NCBI GenBank assembly: GCA_902597385.1
Contig: CACJXQ010000008.1
Coordinates: forward strand, 1-64,000
DNA length: 64,000 nt
Reading direction: 5' to 3'
From: an uncultured Pseudomonadota bacterium
Lineage (GTDB): Bacteria; Pseudomonadota; Gammaproteobacteria; Ga0077536
Below the pieces are notes generated by a model. The model searched no databases, was not told the origin of the DNA, and saw nothing but the letters and a program-made list of their open reading frames with translations. The translations under genes and the position numbers were made by a program. This document shows, piece by piece, positions 28,740-37,892 of this stretch. How positions within the stretch are numbered: the first letter of the stretch is position 1; each line of letters opens with the position of its first letter.

Positions 28740-29426
28740 TTACCAAGAATCCCAATGAATAACCGAATCGATAGGATCCCTTTTCCCTAATTTGAAATCA
28801 GTGCCCTTTGTGTATGCTACTGGCATCAAACATGCCTGCATGATCTTGTCGTAGGGGATTCCTATTATCTCTGCCGCTTGCTCCTCAAAGAAAAGATGAA
28901 GAGAAGTCCAACATGTGCCTAAACCACGAGCACGAGCAGCCAACATGAAGTTCCAAGTGGCTGGCGCGATTGATCCCCATTGTGCACTTTGTAATAAAAT
29001 ATTGGGCGTATCACCCCAACCCTCAGCCTGCTTAGAGGAGTCAGTCCGGCCCTCAATACAAGGAATAACATGAACCGGGGCTTCTTGAAAATACATGTTA
29101 AGATATTGAGCAGACTCTTCAATTTTTTCCTGCATCCGGTTACGTTTAGGATCTTCATATTCCAAGTTTGGTGTAGCAGACGGTAACGTTACGTAAATTT
29201 CTCTTCCCTTTCTGTAAAGGTCTGCTAAAGCACGACGTTTCTCTACCTCAGTGACCACCACAAAGTGCCAATTCTGAAGATTAGAGGGTGTAGGCGCCTG
29301 TATTGCTATCTCTATGCATTGTTGAATAGTCTCTCTTTCTACTGGTTTTGAGAAATCTAATCGTTTCCTTACAGACCGCGTGGTAGTTAAAAGTTCATCT
29401 AGTCCAAGTGGTAAGATAGCAGTCAT
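28740..29426 (-). CDS. nitroreductase family protein
   Basis: TTRSVRKRLDFSKPVERETIQQCIEIAIQAPTPSNLQNWHFVVVTE; SIAPATWNFMLAARARGLGTCWTSLHL. Confidence 0.93.
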   Translation of the reverse strand: MTAILPLGLDELLTTTRSVRKRLDFSKPVERETIQQCIEIAIQAPTPSNLQNWHFVVVTEVEKRRALADLYRKGREIYVTLPSATPNLEYEDPKRNRMQEKIEESAQYLNMYFQEAPVHVIPCIEGRTDSSKQAEGWGDTPNILLQSAQWGSIAPATWNFMLAARARGLGTCWTSLHLFFEEQAAEIIGIPYDKIMQACLMPVAYTKGTDFKLGKRDPIDSVIHWDSW

Positions 29427-29540
29427 ACAGTCACTCCAATTGGTTAGGCAGAATTATAAAACACCTTAGTACTAAATTCGGTAGATTGTAAAGGAGAAGG
29501 GTTTGTTTCCAAGTCCTATGAAAACTAATCAATGGAATTG

Positions 29541-29615
29541 AGATCCCTCTCCGCTAAAGGAAATAAAGGGACGACCTATCGGACACCGTTTTCATATCAC
29601 TACAAATGAAATAAA
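29541..29615 (+). repeat. intergenic repeat family (A joined to leader-like D segment)
   Basis: agatccctctccgctaaaggaaataaagggacgacctatcggacaccgttttcatatcactacaaatgaaata. Confidence 0.75.
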
Positions 29616-29667
29616 ATAGTAATTCCATAGAAATATAGCTGTCCTCAACCTCATGTGATCTAAAAAA

Positions 29668-29889
29668 ATGATTAAACTCATCGTAGCAATTGCAGTCCTA
29701 TCATTGGTGTTCTTTCTTATCAAAAATGTTCCGCCAGAAACTGGAAAAAAAATACAACTGCTGATTATCGGCGTCTCTGTGTTTGGTTTAGCATTTTTAG
29801 TTTTGCCTAGATTAGGCTTAAACCCTCTAATCGTTTTACAGAAAATAATACAATTATTGCCCTTCTTAAAAGGGATTATTCCTCTTTAA
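29668..29889 (+). CDS. small membrane protein, unknown
   Basis: 73-aa ORF, two hydrophobic segments. Confidence 0.6.
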   Translation: MIKLIVAIAVLSLVFFLIKNVPPETGKKIQLLIIGVSVFGLAFLVLPRLGLNPLIVLQKIIQLLPFLKGIIPL

Positions 29890-29890
29890 T

Positions 29891-29961
29891 AGGAAGCTAC
29901 CTGCTCTCCAGAAATATGGGAAGGGTGGAATTATATATAGAGCTTGCGATCCGGGCGCCTG
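29891..29961 (+). repeat. intergenic repeat family (B-type)
   Basis: aggaagctacctgctctccagaaatatgggaagggtggaattatatatagagcttgcgatccgggcgcc. Confidence 0.65.
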
Positions 29962-29988
29962 AAATGGATTTCCTTTTCTTCAATGACT

Positions 29989-31389
29989 TCAAATAGGACT
30001 ATTTCTTTGCAGGCCTACCTTCCCTTCTATCAATTTTGCAAAAGCTAGTAGGCGATCCTCTTCTCTTGGTTTACCCAAGATCTGAATCCCAACTGGCAAC
30101 CCATCACTAGAAAAACCAATGGGTAAAGAAATGACTGGGCATGAGGTCAATGTTAAAGCAAATGTAATAGCAAACCAGTCGATATATGTCTTGCATTGGA
30201 TACCGTCTATTTCAGTAACAAATGGCGTCTTTATATCAAACGGAAGAACAGAAGAAGCTGGACAAATTAAAAAATCAAAATCCTTAAAAAACCCTGTCAT
30301 TCTTCTATATAGATTTTGTCTCATGTTCTCTGCTGAGATTATTTGCTCATTATTTACTTCAAATCCGACCTCTATGTTTTTTATAATATCCAATTGGATG
30401 TCATTTCTTTTAGACTTTAAGAGATCTCCCATCATATAGGCCAATAGAAGCCCCCGAAGAGTATGAAAGGCTTCTGGAGCCCCAGTAAAATCTGGAATTT
30501 CATCCCCTACCTCTACACCCAAATTTTTCAGATAAGGTAAAACATTTCGGACTGTAGACCTAACTTCTCGCTCAACCGGAACAATCCCTAAATCCTCTGT
30601 GAAAGCTACTTTAGCAGGAAGTTCGAACTGGTCCAAAGAATCTACAAACGAGCGACAACTGTGCTGAAAAGATAAAGGGTCTGATTCACAAAAGCCTGCC
30701 CCGGCGTCAAGCATTAGAGCGATATCAGTTACACATTTTCCTAGCGGACCTTCGACCCAAAGAGCGTCAAAACTATGATATCTTGCTCCCCGAGGCACAA
30801 CGCCAACACTAGGCCTTAAACCGACAATATTGTTAAAGCCAGCAGGAGTCCTAAGACTGCCTCCCAAATCATTCCCCGTAGCCAACCACACTTGATTAGT
30901 TGCCAAAGCCACCGAAGAACCTCCTGAAGATCCTCCTGCCACTTTTTCTAGGTTAAAAGGATTTCGCGTGACGCCGTATACAGGATTGAAAGTATGTCCA
31001 CCCGCCCACTCTGGAACATTTGACTTTGCAACAGGAATAGCGCCATTATCCTTTAAGCGCTGAACAGTAGCATCAGATACTACAGGAATATTCTTTTCAA
31101 AAATCCTAGACCCATAAGTAGTCGCAATACCTTCTACATCATTATAATCTTTAACGGCTATGGGCAACCCAAATAAACTTTTTTTATTTTTTCTTTCTTT
31201 TTTTAAGTCGATTTCATCAGCTCTATTTAAAGCCTTATCGTAAAAAGTCAAAGGCAAGGCATTTACATACCGGTCAACATCTTCATGCCTTTCCCTAGAA
31301 GCCTCAATTACTTCCTTAATAGATATTTCACCGCTTTTTAACATCGCAACTATTTCATAAGCGAACTTTTCGGTCAGGTCTTCTGCCAT
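29989..31389 (-). CDS. amidase (amidase signature family)
   Basis: LPIAVKDYNDVEGIATTYGS, KVAGGSSGGSSVALATNQVWLATGNDLGGSLRTPAGFNNIVGLRPS. Confidence 0.95.
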   Translation of the reverse strand: MAEDLTEKFAYEIVAMLKSGEISIKEVIEASRERHEDVDRYVNALPLTFYDKALNRADEIDLKKERKNKKSLFGLPIAVKDYNDVEGIATTYGSRIFEKNIPVVSDATVQRLKDNGAIPVAKSNVPEWAGGHTFNPVYGVTRNPFNLEKVAGGSSGGSSVALATNQVWLATGNDLGGSLRTPAGFNNIVGLRPSVGVVPRGARYHSFDALWVEGPLGKCVTDIALMLDAGAGFCESDPLSFQHSCRSFVDSLDQFELPAKVAFTEDLGIVPVEREVRSTVRNVLPYLKNLGVEVGDEIPDFTGAPEAFHTLRGLLLAYMMGDLLKSKRNDIQLDIIKNIEVGFEVNNEQIISAENMRQNLYRRMTGFFKDFDFLICPASSVLPFDIKTPFVTEIDGIQCKTYIDWFAITFALTLTSCPVISLPIGFSSDGLPVGIQILGKPREEDRLLAFAKLIEGKVGLQRNSPI

Positions 31390-31814
31390 TTTTCAATTCT
31401 CTTTTAAGCCTACTAGGAAAAGCTTCAAAAATCTTTTGTAGATATTTATATTCTTCCATTAGACACGGTTTTATTACGACTCTTAATTAAGCAGACACAT
31501 TACTTATTTTCAAGTGAAATCGATTCTTTAAATTAACTACTTATTTAGAGAAAAACTAATTAATTTGCCAAAATAACTAATTAGATAATATGGTGGGAAA
31601 AGAGATATTTACAAAACCGATGAGTTGGCGCAAATAAACTAGTAATTTATTTATTTAACACCGGAGCAGGTTTGGACTATAATTTCGATAGAATTTCAGG
31701 TTGGCAGCATGGGGCTGTTAGCTTTGTATTTAAATTATTTTCTGCCTCAAATTATCCAACACGTTTTTCAACCTTACTAAAGATGATTTAAGCAGTCTTA
31801 ATTTCAAATCTACA

Positions 31815-33032
31815 GTGACTCTTAAATTCAAAACAATTTTAATAAACATATTTCTAACCCTGAGCAGTCTTCTACTCATAGGGTTTATATTAGAATATCA
31901 ATTCCAATCCGAGAGAAATAAATTCGAGACTACCTGGCCTGCAAAGCATTACAAAGGCATTGGCTGGCATTTCGAACCTGGGAAAACAGCAAGATGGACT
32001 AACCACTCCAGCTATTGGCAGGAAACGACGGTGAATGAGCTAGGGTTTCTGGATCGGCCTGGAGTTAAGAGCCGCCATTCTGCAGACCTTTGCAACATCA
32101 TCTTTCTTGGAGATTCTTTTGTCGAAGCAGCCCAGATTCCTATTGCAAAAAAAGCTCATGTGGTACTAGAGAGGTTAGCAGAAGAGTCAACTGTTTTAGA
32201 ACAAATAAGAACATCAGCGTTCGCCTATTCTGGCACGGGACAGGTCACTCAAAGACCATTCTTTGATAAATATATCATTCCACTAAAACCAGATGTTCTG
32301 GTCATGGTCGTTGTCAGCAATGATTTAAGCGACAATTCCTCCATTCTTACAAGTATTAGAAATGGCTGGCATCCTGAATTTTCTCCCAGGCCATTTTACA
32401 AAAGAAATGATAATAACCAGCTTGAATATAATTTAGATCACCCAGATTGGGCAGCTAATCTCCTGCGAGAGCCCAAGTCATCATTCATCAAAAATTTAGC
32501 AATATGGAAAAAATTTGGTGTTAATTTTACAACCATACACAACATCGCCGACCCTATCATTGAGTCCAGGGTAAAGCAGGTAATTAATTTTGATTTAGGT
32601 AATCACATTATAGATGGAATAGAAGAGATAAAAACTCATCTGGATATTGATCATCGCTTTCGACATCAACCAGTCGATTTGGAAGCAGTAGCTGTAACCA
32701 AACATGCATTTAATTATTACAAAAGAATTTCAGAGGAAATGGGAACAGAAATAATAATAGTCTACAATTACGACATCGTTGGAGACAAATCAAACACAAT
32801 AATCGTAAACCAAGCAAATCAACGACGCCAGATATTTTCAGAAATAGGTAACGATTTAAAAATCCCGATTATTTTCATGGATGATGGAGAATTCATTTCA
32901 AGAGAGGAAACAGAAAAGGTGCTCTTAAAGAATGACGGGCATTGGAGCATTCACGGCCATAGTGAGGTAGCAAAAAAATTACTTTCCTTTCTTTTGCGAA
33001 ATAAGGAATTTTGCCAAAATCGAAAAATATGA
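31815..33032 (+). CDS. SGNH hydrolase-type esterase domain protein
   Basis: IIFLGDSFVEAAQIP, FAYSGTGQVTQRPFF, LLKNDGHWSIHGHSEVAKKLLSFLL; N-terminal TM. Confidence 0.82.
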   Translation: MTLKFKTILINIFLTLSSLLLIGFILEYQFQSERNKFETTWPAKHYKGIGWHFEPGKTARWTNHSSYWQETTVNELGFLDRPGVKSRHSADLCNIIFLGDSFVEAAQIPIAKKAHVVLERLAEESTVLEQIRTSAFAYSGTGQVTQRPFFDKYIIPLKPDVLVMVVVSNDLSDNSSILTSIRNGWHPEFSPRPFYKRNDNNQLEYNLDHPDWAANLLREPKSSFIKNLAIWKKFGVNFTTIHNIADPIIESRVKQVINFDLGNHIIDGIEEIKTHLDIDHRFRHQPVDLEAVAVTKHAFNYYKRISEEMGTEIIIVYNYDIVGDKSNTIIVNQANQRRQIFSEIGNDLKIPIIFMDDGEFISREETEKVLLKNDGHWSIHGHSEVAKKLLSFLLRNKEFCQNRKI

Positions 33033-33062
33033 ACACTTATTTTTTATAAAAAGGGAGGAATA

Positions 33063-33462
33063 TAGTGTTTGACAAAAAAATCGCAATCATACTTTTGGAT
33101 GAATTATAGGCGTGTTAAAAGCTTAACGTCACGGCCTCTTAGTGAGCGAAACCATGGTGAAGCACCCGGATCTCATCGGAAAAGAATACCATGACTAATC
33201 TGCTAATGGCTACCTAACATTGAGTCAACAACGGCCGGTTGTTCAAGAAACTAATACTCCTAAGATGGACAAAATACATTAGCGCATTCTTAGTCGCTCT
33301 TTAGCTTCCGCTCTCTGTATCCGAGACATGTTCTCAACTTATAACGACGATGAAAATAGAAGTACTGTATTAAAACATAACTCCAGTGAATTACCCTCAG
33401 AGAAGAAAAGAAAATAATGGCTAACGCAGCTACAGGCGCCAAACTTCACCTGCAATCTCAAC
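33063..33462 (+). pseudogene. degenerate second copy of the DUF2000 gene (paralogue of 24647..25054)
   Basis: gtgtttgacaaaaaaatcgcaatcatacttttggatgaattaTAG... aligns along its length to 24647..25054 with in-frame stops and indels. Confidence 0.92.
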
Positions 33463-33592
33463 ATCATCTAAAACTTAAAGGTTGGATTGCAGAAGCATTC
33501 TATTTAGGGTAAGTGATCCAGTGCTTCCTTCGAGAAAAACGGAAATTTTCAAGAGGACATTTTTCAATTTATTTTTATTCCTTAGCGTAAAT

Positions 33593-33634
33593 GTAACACT
33601 TAATACGTTACACTTAATACGTTACACTTAAGAA
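33593..33634. repeat. three tandem 14-bp repeats upstream of flavin monooxygenase gene
   Basis: GTAACACTTAATAC GTTACACTTAATAC GTTACACTTAAGAA. Confidence 0.9.
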
Positions 33635-33657
33635 ATTATTTGTGCGGAGAAATAAGC

Positions 33658-35481
33658 ATGGCTGAAATCGATCAACCTCTCTCTGAAGCGATACTGGGAT
33701 TCGACCCTAACGAGCTCAGCCGGCGCTATGCAAAAGAGCGAGAAAAGCGCATTCGTCCAGACGCCGAAGCCCAATACCTTCAGATATCAAATGATTCTCC
33801 ATTCTCCAACAAATACTTAGAGGATGATCCTTACAGCGAAAAACTTGAGCGTGCACCATTGAAGGATCAACGAGAAATTATTTTAGTTGGCGGCGGTTGG
33901 GTTGGTTTGCTTACCGCTGCTCGATTGATCGAGGCTGGTGTCCGTGATATCCGCATAATCGAAAGTGGTAGTGACTTTGGCGGCACCTGGTATTGGAATC
34001 GTTATCCTGGAGCTCAGTGTGATATTGAGTCCTATAGTTATCTGCCGCTTCTGGAGGAAACTGGATACATACCAAAACTTAGATTTTCTTATGCGTCTGA
34101 AATATACCAGCACGCGCAACGAATCGGCAAACATTTCGATCTGTACAAAGATGCGATATTTCAAACCTGGGTGACCGAGTTGCGCTGGCTGGAAGACGAG
34201 TCGATGTGGCTAGTATCAACTAACCGCGGAGATGAGATGCGTGCTCGTCATATTTGCCTTGGCACCGGACCGGCAAACCGGCCGCGGTTACCCGGAATAC
34301 CAGGTGTTGAAAAATTCAAAGGACATTCTTTTCACACATGTCGTTGGGACTATAAATACACAGGTGGTAATTCGGAAGGAGGGCTTATAGGTTTAGCTGA
34401 TAAAACTGTCGGCATTATTGGGACAGGCGCGACAGCAGTGCAGTGCATTCCTGCCTTAGGTGAGGGGGCGAAGCAACTCTTTGTTTTTCAACGCACGCCG
34501 TCATCAGTAGACACTCGTAATAATAAAGAAACTGATCAGAAATGGGCAAAAAGTCTCAAGCCCGGATGGCAGAAAGAACGACAAAGGAAATTCGGTGAAG
34601 CGTTTCTAGGTCGCTCGATTGATCCGGCTTTCATTGACGATGGCTGGACCCGATTGACGCGTAATCTGCTTGATTTGGCCGACAAGGCTAACGGCAAAAT
34701 CGACGGTCTCATGCAGCTAGCTGATTTTAAAACAATGGAGGAAATTAGAAGTCTTGTCGACGATAACGTTGAAAATCCTGAAGTCGCTGGGAAATTAAAA
34801 GCGTACTATAACCAGTTCTGTAAAAGACCGACTTTTAATGACTTTTACCTTGATACCTTTAATCGTTCAAACGTTGAACTTGTCGATGTAAGCTCCACGA
34901 AAGGTGTAGAAGCTATAAATGCAACAGGGATCATAGCTAACGGTAAGGAATACAAAGTAGACTGTATAATTTATGCCAGCGGTTTCGAAATTACTTCGAG
35001 CTATGAGAGGCGGTTAGGTATTCCAATCTTCGGTATTAACGGCAAATCGATTTACGAACATTGGCAAGACGGCATGCGCACAATGCATGGGCTGATGGTA
35101 AACGGCTTTCCGAATTTGTATTTATGCGGTGGCGGGTTTGTGTTTCAGTTAGGGGCTAACTACGCCCATGGCATCGATATACAGGCAAGCCACGTAGCTT
35201 ACACAATTAGTCAATTACGCAATCGTGGCATCAAATCCGCAAACGTTTCTATTGATGCCGAAGAGCGCTGGATAGCAGATCAACTCCAAGCTAGCGGTGA
35301 CGGGCTCTTTCTCGGAGGATCACCGGACACGTGCACACCAGGATATTATAATCAGGAAGGTACCGCCAAGCGCTACCGCAATGTTAGGCTGGAGACCTAC
35401 GGTAAAGGCGTTGGTGCTTACATTAAACTGCTGCGCCAATGGCGCGAAAATGATGACCTGCATGGCCTAGACTTAAATTAG
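33658..35481 (+). CDS. flavin-containing (Baeyer-Villiger-type) monooxygenase
   Basis: GGGWVGLLTAARLIEAG, GGTWYWNRYPGAQCDIESYSYL, FKGHSFHTCRWDY, VGIIGTGATAVQCIPALGEGAKQLFVFQRTPSSVD; internal ATG chosen over TTG. Confidence 0.93.
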   Translation: MAEIDQPLSEAILGFDPNELSRRYAKEREKRIRPDAEAQYLQISNDSPFSNKYLEDDPYSEKLERAPLKDQREIILVGGGWVGLLTAARLIEAGVRDIRIIESGSDFGGTWYWNRYPGAQCDIESYSYLPLLEETGYIPKLRFSYASEIYQHAQRIGKHFDLYKDAIFQTWVTELRWLEDESMWLVSTNRGDEMRARHICLGTGPANRPRLPGIPGVEKFKGHSFHTCRWDYKYTGGNSEGGLIGLADKTVGIIGTGATAVQCIPALGEGAKQLFVFQRTPSSVDTRNNKETDQKWAKSLKPGWQKERQRKFGEAFLGRSIDPAFIDDGWTRLTRNLLDLADKANGKIDGLMQLADFKTMEEIRSLVDDNVENPEVAGKLKAYYNQFCKRPTFNDFYLDTFNRSNVELVDVSSTKGVEAINATGIIANGKEYKVDCIIYASGFEITSSYERRLGIPIFGINGKSIYEHWQDGMRTMHGLMVNGFPNLYLCGGGFVFQLGANYAHGIDIQASHVAYTISQLRNRGIKSANVSIDAEERWIADQLQASGDGLFLGGSPDTCTPGYYNQEGTAKRYRNVRLETYGKGVGAYIKLLRQWRENDDLHGLDLN

Positions 35482-35742
35482 GTTCAGAGATAGATGCTAT
35501 GGGGAGTGCTTTACCGACATTCCGACAACTATTTTTCCTCACAAGCCTTTCTGCGAGTGACACCCTCAAAAGTTGTGATTCACCATTAAAACCTAACCAC
35601 AGCAGAATTGTTTGCAAAGTTGTCAATGTAGGCCTATTTCTGGAGAAAAACGGAAATTTATCGAAAATTTGTAAGGCAACCCATCCATCTGAAGACCCTA
35701 CCCCAAATCCTTTTGTCAATTACGTGGGGTTTAGATAAGTAA

Positions 35743-36237
35743 TTAAATAGCGGTACCGTTATCCATTATCCAGTTAATCATAGGCTGCATATGGTTTGCT
35801 AAAGGTTCTGCCTTGATAGCTTCTATATTATCCAGATAGACCTTTCGGTGACTAATCTTCCAATACCTATCCGCTAAAACTACGGTACTTTCATACCAAC
35901 CAGAGGCAAACACATAAACGGACTCAGGCCTACTCAATGTCCCACTCAAAACACACTTATGCCGTGCATTGTTTCCATCTTGAAACTCCGTAACATGGTT
36001 TGTCATAACATGGCGAGTACCAGGTAAAAGGCGGATATGCGCTTTCGCAAATACGATCAGTTGCTCATGTCCCACAAAGCCTACACCTTGCTCATCTTCA
36101 CCAGCGACTTCGAACATCCCATCGGTAGTGAAACAATCGACCCACCCAGCGGCGTCATAATTATCAATAGTATGGGCGTATCGCGCAAATAGCTCCTCAA
36201 TGGCAAAACGAGCTTGAACTTCCCCGATCTTATCCAT
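35743..36237 (-). CDS. SnoaL-like / NTF2-superfamily protein
   Basis: AIEELFARYAHTIDNYDAAGWVDCFTTDGMFEV...TRHVMTNHVTEF; start chosen downstream of aggaag RBS. Confidence 0.85.
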   Translation of the reverse strand: MDKIGEVQARFAIEELFARYAHTIDNYDAAGWVDCFTTDGMFEVAGEDEQGVGFVGHEQLIVFAKAHIRLLPGTRHVMTNHVTEFQDGNNARHKCVLSGTLSRPESVYVFASGWYESTVVLADRYWKISHRKVYLDNIEAIKAEPLANHMQPMINWIMDNGTAI

Positions 36238-36333
36238 CACTCTTCCTCCCTTTTTATAATTTAGACTTGCGTACAGCTTTAACAATCCATAAACCAACCC
36301 ATTCCTGTTTAAAAAAGAACAAATCTTGAGTCA

Positions 36334-37002
36334 TCATCCGGAAGAGTTCCTTGCTCTTAATCCGCTCTCTTTTAATCTCCAAATCAGAAGTTTGATCCGA
36401 TCTTGACCAAAAAAAGGTTCTCCTTTAAACACCATGAGAGGAGTTCCGCTATGGCCTGCCTTCTCTTGAGCAGCTTCATTCTTTGCAATTGCAGCATCAA
36501 TTCGATCAACATCCGTTTCGGCTCGTTCCAATAACGTTTTCCCATCCAAACCAGCACGATTTATCGCTCTTGACAGATGATCACCCTCATGCCAATTATC
36601 GGTAGACCCATCCCAAAGCATTCTAACCACATGGTTTAAAAACTCCATGCCTTTGCCGGCTTGAGTTGCCAACTCTGCTGCGCGCGTCAAACGATGGATG
36701 TAGGGTTGTTGATCCGCCACAACACCAGTCGACAACTCTTGAACAATCGGATCTGGCACAGGCCTTCTAAAAGGCACCTTTAAATACTGACTCCAACGCT
36801 GTGTATCTAAGAGGTTATAGGATCGATAGTGCTTTGAAGCCCTAACCTTAAAAAAATCCGGTTGCCTTATGGCAAGTGGGTAGACGACTCGTACTTTTAT
36901 TTCTACGTCAAAACGTTCTCTAATTTCAAGCAAACGATCTAGGGCAAGATAGCAGTAAGGACTCCGCATGGACCAGAAAAGATAAAAACTGAACTGATTC
37001 AT
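36334..37002 (-). CDS. 2-hydroxychromene-2-carboxylate isomerase/DsbA-family protein
   Basis: FSFYLFWSMRSPYCYLALDRLLEI, KAGHSGTPLMVFKGEPFFGQDRI. Confidence 0.85.
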   Translation of the reverse strand: MNQFSFYLFWSMRSPYCYLALDRLLEIRERFDVEIKVRVVYPLAIRQPDFFKVRASKHYRSYNLLDTQRWSQYLKVPFRRPVPDPIVQELSTGVVADQQPYIHRLTRAAELATQAGKGMEFLNHVVRMLWDGSTDNWHEGDHLSRAINRAGLDGKTLLERAETDVDRIDAAIAKNEAAQEKAGHSGTPLMVFKGEPFFGQDRIKLLIWRLKESGLRARNSSG

Positions 37003-37208
37003 GAATCTTATCGCTCTAGCTTACGGTAAGTTGGTTTTTTGCTGTTCAGCGACCATACAAAATCTGGGTACTTCATAGTGTTGATTTTCCAATCAAAATA
37101 ATGCTGTTCCATATAAAACAGAAAGCCTTATTCTACTTCTACTTTTGTTAAAGGATAGAGATAGACTATAAGATTATAATCTACCCCATCCTAATTTATC
37201 TTGAAAAC

Positions 37209-37661
37209 TTAATCGCCTAAATTATATATCGAACCTGTTGCACTCATTGAAGCCAGGTCAAGTGTCCATATGCCGAATATTTTATTACCTTCTGCATCTA
37301 TACCCATATCCTTAACTTGCCAACTATGGGTATCTTGCCCCTCTTTTTTTATTGTTGTCCAAGCACCTCCAACCGAAAAACTGATGACTTTACCCCCATC
37401 CTGAAAAGACAATCCATTGCCGCTTATTGTACCGTCGTTTACGAAAGTGAAAGTGGCCATTACCTCTCCCATAGGACCGACATCTTTTGAATGCAGATGT
37501 ACTTCATTTTTATTGCTTGAAACTTTTCCAGGCGATACAGTGGCAGTCCAGTCAGTTATTTTTTCTCCAATCAACTGGCCATCGGAAGATGCTCCACTGC
37601 ACGCCACTAAAAGTAACACCAATAAAACTGATGAATAAAACCATGTTCTTTTTGCTTTCAT
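37209..37661 (-). CDS. putative lipoprotein, unknown
   Basis: Lipobox-like LLLVACSGASS. Confidence 0.75.
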   Translation of the reverse strand: MKAKRTWFYSSVLLVLLLVACSGASSDGQLIGEKITDWTATVSPGKVSSNKNEVHLHSKDVGPMGEVMATFTFVNDGTISGNGLSFQDGGKVISFSVGGAWTTIKKEGQDTHSWQVKDMGIDAEGNKIFGIWTLDLASMSATGSIYNLGD

Positions 37662-37892
37662 CGAAAAACCTCCTTTAATATACTTAAAATTTAGGGAATA
37701 TCATGTTTCAGAATTAAATCATTAAACAGTGATACTCTTCTATTGTTAGCTAGTTTTGCTGAAAACAGCCAATTGGAATATGCTATTCCCTCTATTTAAA
37801 AATTGAATACTGTTAAAAAAATCATTTGCCGTTTTAAGCTGGTAAATAATATTATCCAGTTACGCTTATAAAGATAGACTATAAAACTTCTG

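Noticed and set aside
33593-33634. CRISPR-like array
   Set aside because: Units are 14 bp with no spacers; these are simple tandem repeats.
33883-34174. ORFs overlapping the flavin monooxygenase gene on both strands
   Set aside because: Shadow frames; the monooxygenase motifs are unambiguous.
35499-35738. 79-aa plus-strand and 98-aa minus-strand ORFs after the monooxygenase
   Set aside because: Mutually overlapping, no recognisable motifs, poor starts.
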